A stretch of 64,000 bases of DNA, from the NCBI GenBank assembly GCA_934385475.1, contig CAKRPS010000008.1, positions 21,685-85,684 of the forward strand, in the 5' to 3' direction. The notes under the pieces were generated by a model. It was given only the letters and a program-made list of their open reading frames with translations. It was not told where the DNA came from and did not search any database. Within the stretch, counting starts at the first letter, position 1. Every line of letters starts with the position of its first letter. A program made the position numbers and the translations under genes. Shown here piece after piece: positions 1 to 8,840 of the stretch. Source of the stretch: an uncultured Lachnospiraceae bacterium. Its GTDB lineage: Bacteria; Bacillota; Clostridia; Lachnospirales; Lachnospiraceae.

Positions 1-102
1 TGTCTGCATTTTCAATTTGAAGATTGATATCCTGCAAGGCCTGCACCTGTTCTCCCTTTTGTTCAAAAGCCTTGCTCACATGTTGAAGTTCTATCAGTGC
101 CA
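1..102 (-). CDS. ABC transporter ATP-binding protein, MetN-like (partial, first 34 residues)
   Basis: Only the N-terminus lies in the window; the gene runs off the left edge. The visible residues (MALIELQHVSKAF, then ALQDINLQIEN) match the first strands of an ABC ATPase just before the Walker A loop. The wording is closest to the MetN group (D-methionine/cystine-type importers), but Walker A, Walker B and the MetN C-terminal ACT-like domain are not visible. The substrate is therefore inferred, partly from the cysteine-codon leader in front of it. Expression is probably controlled by the attenuator at 144-173. Confidence 0.7.
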
Positions 103-143
103 TCTTCGTCTCTCCCGTCCTTCTCCTGTTCAAATTCTGGCAT

Positions 144-173
144 AAAAAAACCGAAAGTTGTTTTCACTCTCGG
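144..173 (-). terminator. Intrinsic terminator (attenuator) in the leader of the ABC transporter
   Basis: On the minus strand CCGAGAGU and ACUUUCGG form an 8-bp stem with a short A-rich loop, followed by seven U. It ends about 40 nt before the start codon of the transporter ATPase, so it would stop the transcript before the gene. Its 5' arm can instead pair with upstream leader segments (see 222-272). Confidence 0.8.
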
Positions 174-272
174 GCACACAGGTCATATTTCATCCAGTCT
201 CTTTTTCGGATTTCTATGAATGGGCACAGCACAATAAGCGAATGTGCCCGAGCCTGTCATCTGCCCGAGAGT
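166..272 (-). promoter_or_regulatory. Competing antiterminator pairings in the leader RNA
   Basis: The terminator 5' arm (166-176, RNA UGCCCGAGAGU) is a perfect 11-bp complement of 262-272 (RNA ACUCUCGGGCA). An overlapping stretch (169-178) is a perfect 10-bp complement of 243-252. The second partner can also be locked in a local hairpin between 222-228 and 243-249 (GGGCACA/UGUGCCC). Both partners lie inside the leader peptide reading frame, so ribosome position can choose between structures. The pairings are seen directly; the regulatory role is inferred. Confidence 0.65.
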
Positions 273-327
273 TCAACATTCGTCCACAACACATGTATCC
301 GTCAATCCAGAAACTTACTGTTCTCAT
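214..327 (-). CDS. Leader peptide of 37 residues with two Cys-Cys pairs
   Basis: A short frame starts with ATG at 327 and is preceded at nine bases by AAAGGAG, a strong ribosome binding site. It encodes 37 residues beginning MRTVSFWIDGYMCC and ending RLLCCAHS. Cys-Cys occurs at codons 13-14 and 33-34, a striking density for a rare residue. It lies between a good promoter and an intrinsic terminator in front of an ABC importer gene, the layout of a translated attenuator. Cysteine (or charged tRNA-Cys) is the likely sensed signal. I do not recognise the peptide from any named family. Confidence 0.7.
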   Translation of the reverse strand: MRTVSFWIDGYMCCGRMLNSRADDRLGHIRLLCCAHS

Positions 328-365
328 TGCATCTGTCTCCTTTCTTTAAACTTATCCAGACTTAC

Positions 366-391
366 CGGTTCTCCTTTTCCCTTCAGAACCG
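366..391 (-). other. Stem-loop at the 5' end of the leader
   Basis: CGGUUCU and AGAACCG form a 7-bp stem around a 12-base purine-rich loop (GAAGGGAAAAGG in the RNA). It comes right after the predicted transcription start and before the leader peptide ribosome binding site. It may stabilise the transcript; no known riboswitch consensus was recognised. Confidence 0.5.
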
Positions 392-420
392 TTCCAAGGT
401 TTCTCTCCCTTGTTGAAGCT

Positions 421-449
421 ATCCTATCACCTTATTCCTAGTATGTCAA
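421..449 (-). promoter_or_regulatory. Promoter of the attenuated ABC transporter
   Basis: The minus strand shows -35 TTGACA (444-449), a 17-bp spacer and -10 TAGGAT (421-426). Transcription should start near 414, which gives a leader of about 310 nt before the transporter start codon. Confidence 0.75.
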
Positions 450-499
450 TAGGTTTTGTAATATTTTTTATGATGTTTTTGTTATTACCATTTTGGGAA

Positions 500-528
500 T
501 TGACACAGCATACTGATTTCTCTATTAT
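500..528 (+). promoter_or_regulatory. Promoter of the DUF3877 gene
   Basis: The plus strand shows -35 TTGACA (500-505), a 17-bp spacer and -10 TATTAT (523-528), about 38 bases before the chosen ATG at 566. It diverges from the transporter promoter at 421-449. Confidence 0.7.
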
Positions 529-565
529 CAAAGTGCAGACTTTCTTGAAAAGGGGGTATCATGCT

Positions 566-1159
566 ATGGAAATTCAGAATAATATCCAGACAGAAAAAAG
601 GACACAGGCTGCACCTTGCAAAACACCTGTATCCTCTTATGAAACTCTTCAAAAATATATGATCGACTTTATTCAGGAGCAGCAACTCAAAATCGGCTAC
701 CGGAAAGAGACCTTACGGATCTACTATTTTCTCTCCTCCCTGAACCATTATATAGCCAGACAGTTTACTATAGAAGAGATGGTCGAATACCTGAAAGGCT
801 TCTGCGACTATGCAAAGCCTCTCCTCGGTGCGATCACGATCACCCACAGGGAAGAACGTTTCTGCTTTACGATTCCGGAAGAAGGAACCGAAGCTGTCCA
901 TCAGCTTCCCCTTCACAACGATTTCCTTCCATGTCTGCTCCACACCGTCTCACAGCACGGCTGTACCATGAATGATGTTCTTGCCGTCTTTCAGGACACT
1001 CCCTACACGCTATCCGTCCAACAGCTTACGGGAGAAGATTTTGACTGCCTGATTTATTTTCAGGACGACCCTTTTGACAACTACCGCTACTGTTTCAAGC
1101 AGGAAGGTGAACATCTCACCTACCACCGCTTCACACCGGAGGACTACCGGGATCTCTGA
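566..1159 (+). CDS. DUF3877 family protein
   Basis: A 197-residue soluble protein of unknown function. The start at 566 is chosen because AAGGGGG precedes it and the promoter lies just upstream; the frame stays open farther upstream, but that part encodes an unlikely hydrophobic extension. Segments such as LKIGYRKETLRIYYFLSSLN near the N-terminus and YHRFTPEDYRDL at the C-terminus match what I recall of the DUF3877 family, found in Lachnospiraceae. There is no signal peptide or membrane segment. The gene stands alone, divergent from the ABC transporter and convergent with the MFS gene. The role is unknown. Confidence 0.75.
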   Translation: MEIQNNIQTEKRTQAAPCKTPVSSYETLQKYMIDFIQEQQLKIGYRKETLRIYYFLSSLNHYIARQFTIEEMVEYLKGFCDYAKPLLGAITITHREERFCFTIPEEGTEAVHQLPLHNDFLPCLLHTVSQHGCTMNDVLAVFQDTPYTLSVQQLTGEDFDCLIYFQDDPFDNYRYCFKQEGEHLTYHRFTPEDYRDL

Positions 1160-1193
1160 TCCGGTGTCCTCTCTCTAACCCAATCTCGTCACG

Positions 1194-2525
1194 TTAATCT
1201 TCTACATCAAACGCTTCCAGTCCGCGTTTCGCCTCCACTTTGTTATCCCCATGCTTTACAAAGAACATCGTCACAAAGGAACCGGCCACAAAGAGCGCAC
1301 AATAAGGGAAAAGCACCTTATAGCCTACCCGGTTTAAAAGCGTTCCGGCAAGGATCGGTGTCACGATCTGTGCGGTCATGCTGAACGTGTAATACAGACC
1401 GGTAAATTTACCGACATCACTTCCCTTACACATTTCCAGAACCATCGGCAGACTGTTTACATTGATAAAGGCCCAGGCAACACCAAGCAACAGGAAAAGT
1501 ATGTACAGCGGCCACCGGAAGCTGTCATAGGCACAGGTGTACAGGAAGGCTCCGAAGAAACAGGATGCCAGAAGCAGAACGCCTGACATGATCGTCTTTC
1601 TTCTGCCGATCTTGCTGGCCACATATCCGGAAGGAATGTAAGACAAAATAGCGCCTCCGGTTGCAACCGTCATACAGGTAGACGCACTTCCCAGACTCAT
1701 ATTCCACATATGATTTGCATATGTCGTAAACCATGTCTCCACGGCATTGTATCCCATAAACCATAAGGCGATCGACACTAACAGGAAGGTCAGACTTCTC
1801 TTAACCTCCTTTGGCACAACTTCCTCGCCTTTTTCATCCTGCTCCATCAGATTGTCTTCCGGATGCTCCTCCTCATAGGCAAGCATCTTATGATTCAGTC
1901 CGACCTCATCCACCAGAAAGACAACTACCAGCAGGGACACCAGCATAATACCGGCAACTACCGCAAACAGTGGAAAATAATCCACATGTTCCTTCCCCGC
2001 TGTCCTGGAGGTGGAATACATGACACTGGCAACCAAAAGTGCCAGCACTCCCCCGATTGCTCCCATCAGGTTGATCACTGCATTTCCTCTGCTTCGCAAC
2101 GGTTTGGGCGTCACATCCGGCATCAATGCCACAGCCGGGCTCCGGTAGGTTCCCATTGCCACAAGAAGACATCCCAGAATCACAATAAACAGTATTTCCG
2201 TCACAACACTTTTGTTCACAAAGAAAAGATTATCCATAAGCGGAAGCAATAGCATAAAGACCACGGCTGCAAGCGTCCCAAATAAAATAAACGGTTTTCT
2301 CTTTCCCATCTTAAGCCTGCATCTGTCCGAAAGTCCTCCAAACAAAGGCAGCAGAAACAGGGCAAGCACATTGTCTGCCGCCATGATCACCCCTGAAATG
2401 CTCTCATTCAGATGAAAGGTGTTCGTCAGCATCAAAGGGATCACACTGTTATACATCTGCCAGAATGCACAGATCGACAAAAAAGCAAATCCCACCTTGA
2501 CTGTCTGTTTTGTGTCCAGTTTCAT
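1194..2525 (-). CDS. MFS transporter (SLC45/GPH-like)
   Basis: A 443-residue integral membrane protein with about 12 hydrophobic segments and a charged central loop (around residues 205-240), the usual MFS plan. The loop after helix 2 reads GGLSDRCRLKMGKRKPFI, the MFS signature in the form seen in sugar transporters of the SLC45/GPH type. The start is supported by GAGG upstream of ATG at 2525. It is probably a proton- or cation-coupled sugar or glycoside carrier; the substrate cannot be read from sequence. It is monocistronic, with a hairpin in its leader (2553-2587). Confidence 0.8.
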   Translation of the reverse strand: MKLDTKQTVKVGFAFLSICAFWQMYNSVIPLMLTNTFHLNESISGVIMAADNVLALFLLPLFGGLSDRCRLKMGKRKPFILFGTLAAVVFMLLLPLMDNLFFVNKSVVTEILFIVILGCLLVAMGTYRSPAVALMPDVTPKPLRSRGNAVINLMGAIGGVLALLVASVMYSTSRTAGKEHVDYFPLFAVVAGIMLVSLLVVVFLVDEVGLNHKMLAYEEEHPEDNLMEQDEKGEEVVPKEVKRSLTFLLVSIALWFMGYNAVETWFTTYANHMWNMSLGSASTCMTVATGGAILSYIPSGYVASKIGRRKTIMSGVLLLASCFFGAFLYTCAYDSFRWPLYILFLLLGVAWAFINVNSLPMVLEMCKGSDVGKFTGLYYTFSMTAQIVTPILAGTLLNRVGYKVLFPYCALFVAGSFVTMFFVKHGDNKVEAKRGLEAFDVED

Positions 2526-2552
2526 TCAATAATCCTCACTTTACTGTTGTTA

Positions 2553-2587
2553 GGCTGCAATCAATTTTTGATCCCATTGTTGCAGCC
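2553..2587 (-). other. Inverted repeat in the leader of the MFS gene
   Basis: GGCTGCAA and TTGCAGCC are perfect 8-base arms, 19 bases apart, about 30 bases before the MFS start codon. They could be an operator or an RNA hairpin that affects translation. A -10-like TACAAT lies just upstream on the minus strand, which places the repeat close to the transcription start. Confidence 0.45.
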
Positions 2588-2690
2588 TTTACAATTATTG
2601 TATCATTCTTTATCCATAATTTGTGTAAAAAGAGCCTTTTTTTATGCTCATTTCTTTTATAAATCGACTTCGTTCTTTTTTTGTACTGCT

Positions 2691-2733
2691 AAAAAGGCTA
2701 TGTGAACATATAACCCATTCACATAGCCTTTTA
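2691..2733 (-). terminator. Terminator after groEL
   Basis: A long, nearly perfect stem (AAAAGGCTATGTGAA paired with TTCACATAGCCTTTT) is followed by a U-run on the minus strand, about 30 bases after the groEL stop codon. Confidence 0.85.
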
Positions 2734-2765
2734 TTATTAACTCTATATCTGATATCGGGTTCTGA

Positions 2766-4409
<1,644 letters not shown>

Positions 4410-4473
4410 TTATGATTATCCACGGAACTGTTCTTCCGCGAATCTGTTTTCATTTCAAAATGGTATCAAAGTC

Positions 4474-4758
4474 TTACTCGATAACTGCAAGAATATCACT
4501 CTGTTTTACGATGATATATTCATCCTCATCCAGCTTTACTTCTGTTCCTGAATATTTGGAGTAAATGACCTGATCGCCAACCTTTACTTCCATCTTAACT
4601 TCTTTGCCATCTACTACTCCGCCGGGGCCTACTGCGATTACTTCAGCCTGCTGCGGCTTCTCTTTATTCTGACCCGGTAATACGATTCCGGATTTTGTAG
4701 TCTCTTCTGCAACTAACTGTTTTAATACAACTCTGTCTCCAAGTGGTGTCAACTTCAT
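4474..4758 (-). CDS. groS: Co-chaperonin GroES (10 kDa)
   Basis: A 94-residue protein with the GroES N-terminus (MKLTPLGDRVVLKQ) and the mobile loop around residues 17-35 (EETTKSGIVLPGQNKEKPQQ) that docks onto GroEL. It forms the heptameric lid of the chaperonin. AAGGAGG precedes the ATG. It is first in a two-gene operon with groEL 82 bases downstream, and the CIRCE operator lies 45 bases upstream. Confidence 0.97.
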   Translation of the reverse strand: MKLTPLGDRVVLKQLVAEETTKSGIVLPGQNKEKPQQAEVIAVGPGGVVDGKEVKMEVKVGDQVIYSKYSGTEVKLDEDEYIIVKQSDILAVIE

Positions 4759-4803
4759 GATAACTGCCTCCTTATAGTAATATTAATGGAATTCTTTTAT
4801 CTG

Positions 4804-4830
4804 TTAGCACTCAATATAGACGAGTGCTAA
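4804..4830 (-). promoter_or_regulatory. CIRCE operator (HrcA binding site)
   Basis: A perfect TTAGCACTC-N9-GAGTGCTAA inverted repeat lies between the groES promoter and start codon. This is the exact consensus bound by the heat-shock repressor HrcA, so groES-groEL should be heat inducible. hrcA itself is not in the window. Confidence 0.97.
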
Positions 4831-4842
4831 TCACTAAAACTT

Positions 4843-4871
4843 ATATTAGCTTTATATGCCCCGCATTGCAA
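4843..4871 (-). promoter_or_regulatory. Promoter of groES-groEL
   Basis: The minus strand shows -35 TTGCAA (4866-4871), a 17-bp spacer and -10 TAATAT (4843-4848), directly upstream of CIRCE, so HrcA would block the start region. Confidence 0.7.
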
Positions 4872-5082
4872 ATTGTATTATAGTCAAATAAGTTTTATTA
4901 TCTTTTATTTTCTCTTCTTTTCTTATGTTTCCTCCGTTTTTCTTGCTCAAACACATATCTTGGGATTTAATACTTTTTTTATATTTTATATGGCGAAGTA
5001 ACCACATGAGCAAAAAACAGCCTTGAAAAGGCGATTTTGCGAATGGGGTTCTGAATAGACATATATCATTCTATATAGATGC
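4872..5082. other. Intergenic region with no gene seen
   Basis: An AT-rich spacer between the groES promoter and the GGDEF gene terminator. It contains a small GCCTT-GAAA-AGGC hairpin near 5020-5033 and a 21-bp sequence (5038-5058) repeated in inverted orientation at 44329-44349. No reading frame with a ribosome binding site was found. Confidence 0.5.
5038..5058 (+). repeat. 21-bp intergenic repeat, copy 1
   Basis: A 21-base stretch, TGCGAATGGGG followed by TTCTGAATAG, is identical to the reverse complement of 44329-44349. Both copies are intergenic and close to the end of a minus-strand gene. Function unknown. Confidence 0.7.
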
Positions 5083-5111
5083 AAAAAGAGCCAACCTCCC
5101 GGTTGACTCTT
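5083..5111 (-). terminator. Terminator after the GGDEF gene
   Basis: AAGAGTCAACC and GGTTGGCTCTT form an 11-bp stem (one G-T pair) with a short loop, followed by U residues on the minus strand, 10 bases after the stop codon. Confidence 0.8.
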
Positions 5112-5120
5112 CTCTCTCTA

Positions 5121-6056
5121 TCATCTTTCATGTAATCCATGTGCAAGGCGTTCCTGATAACCCGGTGCATTCTTGATTTCAAACTTGTTGTTGAACATCT
5201 CGTACTCTGCATCCGGCAGCTTCTCCGGCAGCTTCTCTTCCACATTGGTTTTGTAGACAATTCCACAGGCTACGGACGGTGCCAGAATCGGATCCTCATA
5301 TTGCAGACATCCCTCCTGCAGCCTTCTGCAATAATCCTCAGCCTCATCCTGTTCTGCCATCGGGATCAGGACAGCAAACACATCTCCATCCACACGTCCT
5401 ATGATGTAATCCGGCTTTGCTTCCTGTCTGATCAGACCAGCAACCGTACTGATCAGTCGGTCACTCTCCTCGTCTCCAAAATGATCATTGACAAATTTCC
5501 AGTCATTAATATTGATATTGATCACTGCTACCGGGACAATCTCGGCCCTGTCCAGGACCTTCATTCTTCCCTCAAAATACAGCTTGTGATAAACTCCGGT
5601 GAGTGTATCCTCTTTCTCACCTCTGGCCGTCTGGATATGTTGTACGCCAACCTTATCTTCCAGTTCATCCATATAAATAGAAGTCTCCGTATGTAAGTAG
5701 GCTTCCTCTCCCCAGTGGGAAAGAGTGTCTGCCAGCCCGTCCATCAGACGTTCCACAACTGCCTTTTTCTCATCCGGCACTGCATCCTCTTTCACATAAA
5801 GATGTGCGATCGTTCTTCCGTACACCTTGATCTTACGCCCGGGCTCTCCTACGACATCCGGAGTAAATCCTGCAAAGCTGCCCACGGAAATCACCTTTTC
5901 TCCATGTCGCTCCGTAAGAAGCATCTCAACCTGTGCCAGTTCCGCAACTGCCTTACATAACTCCTGCAACGTATCCAGTGAATACAGATTTTCCATCCCA
6001 TAATTTCTTATGTTTTCTTTGATTCTTTTTTCAAAAGGAACTGCCTTATAATCCAT
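5121..6056 (-). CDS. GGDEF-domain protein with degenerate active site
   Basis: A 311-residue cytosolic protein. The C-terminal half (about residues 145-275) follows the diguanylate cyclase fold, with DTLTGVYHKLYF at its start and NININDWKFVNDHFGDEESD in the middle. However, the signature reads RVDGDVF where active enzymes have GGDEF, and no RxxD inhibitory site is seen five residues upstream. It is probably not a c-di-GMP synthase but may bind a nucleotide or protein. The N-terminal half has no recognised domain. The start at 6056 is preferred over a TTG at 6092 because AGGGAAGG lies eight bases before it. The gene is monocistronic. Confidence 0.75.
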   Translation of the reverse strand: MDYKAVPFEKRIKENIRNYGMENLYSLDTLQELCKAVAELAQVEMLLTERHGEKVISVGSFAGFTPDVVGEPGRKIKVYGRTIAHLYVKEDAVPDEKKAVVERLMDGLADTLSHWGEEAYLHTETSIYMDELEDKVGVQHIQTARGEKEDTLTGVYHKLYFEGRMKVLDRAEIVPVAVINININDWKFVNDHFGDEESDRLISTVAGLIRQEAKPDYIIGRVDGDVFAVLIPMAEQDEAEDYCRRLQEGCLQYEDPILAPSVACGIVYKTNVEEKLPEKLPDAEYEMFNNKFEIKNAPGYQERLAHGLHER

Positions 6057-6165
6057 ACTCTGTACCTTCCCTATCCCCATTTGTGTAATCAATGAACATA
6101 GATTTAGTATAACTTTTTTTGGATTGTTTGTCTATATTGGCAGGCGGTTTTGTCAGACAGTTTTT

Positions 6166-6915
6166 CTACTCTGTCACCATATATACATCCACTGTCCAGT
6201 CCTTGTTATATACCTCCAGAACGGTGCCGATACATCGGATTTCATGCTCCTGCGCATAGTTCTGAAGTTCAATATGAGCCTCTTTCACTCTGGAAAAACC
6301 TTTTGTAAAACACAGGTGCAGACATCTTTCATACGTCTGCGTTCCTTCATCTTCCAACGCTTCCCCGGTACTACTCACCGGCAGATACGTCGTCATTGTA
6401 AAGTTGCCATCATCTTTCATAAGTCCGGTATATTTTACAAAATGGGCTCCCTCAGGAACCAGATTTTCGCGGGCTGCTCTCTCATACAGCTTTCCCACCG
6501 ATATTCCAAGATTTTCTCTCTCCACATTCTCCTGTATGGAAATGCACTCTTTTCTGTAAAAAGGAACGATGTCAATTTCGGTTCTCTCTCCGTCCTCTTC
6601 TTTCTTTGCCTGCGTCATAGTCCTTACTGTCTCCCGGATCGAGCGCGTCTGGTCATCCAGCTCCTGAAGCCTGCTTTTTATAGCCTCTTCCTCATTCAGC
6701 TTTCCCTCCAGCACCTGTCTTATTTCCATCAGGGAAAATCCGATTTTCCGATATGCCTTGATCTTCTCCAGATCGGCAAGCTGCTGCGGTGTATAATAAT
6801 GATATCCATTTTCCTCGTTCACACAGGGCGGTACCAGTATTCCGGCTTCCTCATAAAGCCTGAGAGCCTTACGTCCCACATTTCCGATCACTGCAAACTG
6901 GCCTCTCGTATACAT
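6166..6915 (-). CDS. MerR-family regulator with GyrI-like effector domain
   Basis: A 249-residue protein. Residues 1-70 are a MerR winged helix (KALRLYEEAGILVPPCVN, then NGYHYYTPQQLADLEKI). A helical linker follows, and the C-terminal part (about 115-249) resembles the GyrI-like domain that binds small, often cationic, molecules in BmrR-type activators. Such proteins usually activate drug or metabolite response genes by untwisting a 19-bp promoter spacer. Its ATG overlaps the stop codon of the creatininase-like gene (TAATG), so the two are translationally coupled. Confidence 0.85.
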   Translation of the reverse strand: MYTRGQFAVIGNVGRKALRLYEEAGILVPPCVNEENGYHYYTPQQLADLEKIKAYRKIGFSLMEIRQVLEGKLNEEEAIKSRLQELDDQTRSIRETVRTMTQAKKEEDGERTEIDIVPFYRKECISIQENVERENLGISVGKLYERAARENLVPEGAHFVKYTGLMKDDGNFTMTTYLPVSSTGEALEDEGTQTYERCLHLCFTKGFSRVKEAHIELQNYAQEHEIRCIGTVLEVYNKDWTVDVYMVTE

Positions 6916-7790
6916 TATTTTGACACCTTCTTTCTCTTGACACGCCCTAGCATGGGCAAAAATCCAATGTGCATAAATACAATATCATACAGGGCATAAT
7001 GCGTAAACACCTGATAACCGTCACGTTTGGCAAAGTGTTGTGCCGCGCTTGCCAGGTACTCTGCACAATCATTGTTTAAAAGCTTACCAATATGATAATC
7101 TGCAGCTGCCGGGTCTCCCATGTGTCCATATTCTCCCATAGCAAGCCTCTGCCGCTTTTTGGATATCATATCTCTCTCACTTATTTGGGATTTGGGGAGA
7201 TGTTCAATTCCATCTCTTACATAGTCTTTGTCAAACGCCTGCATACAGGAGGTTTCTACCCATCCGGCATGAAAGTCATCCGGATGACTCTCCTCGTATT
7301 TCTGAAGCTCCGCCGGCTGCTTTTGCACTACGCTCTTTCCAGAATCAAAAAAGGCTCCCATCGGCGCTATCGCTATCTCTCCATACCTTCTGTTGACGCT
7401 GCGCACCGCCTTTTCAACCGCGATCTGGTGCTCCGGATCAGCATGGGAGGCTACAACTACCACATTTCGAAATCCCATACAAGCCAAACTTTCAAGCAGT
7501 TCTCTTACCACCTTACATACCGTGCGCATCGGAAAATGGATACATCCATAAAATGAATTTACCGAAGCTGCCGCAATGGGAAATGCAGGCAGAAAGTAAC
7601 AGCGATATTCTGTTGCCTGCTCCAGAATTTCCATCGCACCCCCGGACCAGTTCTCCCCCTCTATCAGATCTGTCGCAAGTGGCAGATGTACCCCATGCTC
7701 TTCAATCGGTGCAACCGTTACAAAGAGAATACTTTTGTCCTTGTCGATCCCCGCAACTTCCTTCCATGTCATCAAACTCAAATCCTGCAT
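6915..7790 (-). CDS. Creatininase-family amidohydrolase
   Basis: A 291-residue protein whose N-terminus carries the creatininase signature VAPIEEHGVHLPLATDLIEG, with Glu, His and Asp metal ligands, and later VVVASHADPEHQ and HAGWVETSC, matching further metal-site segments. The family includes creatininase, formamide hydrolases and the mycofactocin protein MftE; the exact substrate cannot be assigned. GGAGG precedes the ATG. It is the first gene of a pair with the MerR regulator, which may sense its substrate or product. Confidence 0.8.
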   Translation of the reverse strand: MQDLSLMTWKEVAGIDKDKSILFVTVAPIEEHGVHLPLATDLIEGENWSGGAMEILEQATEYRCYFLPAFPIAAASVNSFYGCIHFPMRTVCKVVRELLESLACMGFRNVVVVASHADPEHQIAVEKAVRSVNRRYGEIAIAPMGAFFDSGKSVVQKQPAELQKYEESHPDDFHAGWVETSCMQAFDKDYVRDGIEHLPKSQISERDMISKKRQRLAMGEYGHMGDPAAADYHIGKLLNNDCAEYLASAAQHFAKRDGYQVFTHYALYDIVFMHIGFLPMLGRVKRKKVSK

Positions 7791-7831
7791 GTTCTTTTCC
7801 TCCTTTTCTTTTCAATAAGGAGAATAAGCCC

Positions 7832-7844
7832 GGCCCCTCGGGCC
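7832..7844 (-). terminator. GC-rich hairpin between DUF6179 and the creatininase gene
   Basis: GGCCC-CTC-GGGCC forms a short, very stable hairpin downstream of neither a clear U-run nor a promoter. It may act as a weak terminator for the DUF6179 operon read-through or as a transcript-stabilising element. Confidence 0.3.
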
Positions 7845-7901
7845 AGGTCAAACACAAAACACGCAATATTTTAAATTTGCTGTTTTTCCTTATCCAGAAG
7901 T

Positions 7902-8840
7902 CTACAAGATGACAATCCGTTCCAGACAGTCATGTGCCGCCCCCATTTTCAGTTCTGTCACAAAATCCCTGATATCACAGGAAAGATATTCTTCGATGTG
8001 TCTCCACATTTCCGGTTCCGATTTATCTTTCGACTCTTCTTTTTCAGACTTCCTGTCAAGACCACTAACCAGAAAAAGAAGCTGTTTCCTGAGATTCTCC
8101 TCCGTATTCTGCTCTATCAACTCCTGCAATTTTACATAATCTGCCTCCACACTTGTCTCTCCAAGGCGCTTCTTGATCAGGATACATCCCAAAAGATGTC
8201 GTAGAACAATCCTCCCCAGATTAAAAAACTGTGACTGGTAATCCTTCTGAAAGCGTATCAATATGCCTTTCACATATTCCTCAGGAAACCGCCGCAAAAA
8301 GTTCTGTTCTGCTGCAATCGCATTCAGATACTGCTCGATTGCCAGAATTCCCGTCACTTCGGAAGCCTTCGAAAGCACCGGATAATCCATGGTGATAATC
8401 GTCTCCTGCGGTGCATATTTCTGATCGTAACGTTCCAGAAAACCCGGCAGCGCCATTCCGAAAGTATCCCGCAGATTCCGGTTTCCATAATCCCGGAACG
8501 TACTGCACAATGTGTGATATCTCTCCTTCATCTCCTGCATCCTGCGGGTCAGAAGTTCCTGTCCTATCCTCCATGCCTCTGTCGCCTCCGGTTTCTTTCC
8601 ACCGACAAGATTTCCCTCTTTCTCATAAATATAAATCGTATACCGGATTCCTTCCATAAGGTGTCTGGCACGTTCATAACTGACAGAACTGCTCTCACCG
8701 GAGGTAAATTTTCGCGTCAGGACTGCAAGCACCGGCAAAAGTTCTTCCATCCCGTACAGTCCTGTCTGCAATATTTCTTCATTCCGGTCCTGTTTCGTCT
8801 GCTCATTATCTTCTACATATATTTCTTCCTCTTTAGGCAT
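7902..8840 (-). CDS. DUF6179 family protein
   Basis: A 312-residue protein of unknown function. The start at 8840 overlaps the stop of the DUF6323 gene (ATGCCTAA), which indicates translational coupling; longer in-frame starts exist but would lie deep inside the upstream gene. After an acidic N-terminus, the segment LLPVLAVLTRKFTSGESSSV followed by SYERARHLMEG matches what I recall of DUF6179. The protein is largely helical, without a signal peptide or clear membrane helices. It occurs with DUF6323 in Lachnospiraceae. The pairing suggests a two-subunit complex; no function is known. Confidence 0.7.
   Translation of the reverse strand: MPKEEEIYVEDNEQTKQDRNEEILQTGLYGMEELLPVLAVLTRKFTSGESSSVSYERARHLMEGIRYTIYIYEKEGNLVGGKKPEATEAWRIGQELLTRRMQEMKERYHTLCSTFRDYGNRNLRDTFGMALPGFLERYDQKYAPQETIITMDYPVLSKASEVTGILAIEQYLNAIAAEQNFLRRFPEEYVKGILIRFQKDYQSQFFNLGRIVLRHLLGCILIKKRLGETSVEADYVKLQELIEQNTEENLRKQLLFLVSGLDRKSEKEESKDKSEPEMWRHIEEYLSCDIRDFVTELKMGAAHDCLERIVIL

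Noticed and set aside
103..420. SAM riboswitch or T-box in the leader of the ABC transporter
   Set aside because: No S-box core and no T-box AGGGUGG motif were found. The structures are explained better by a translated attenuator.
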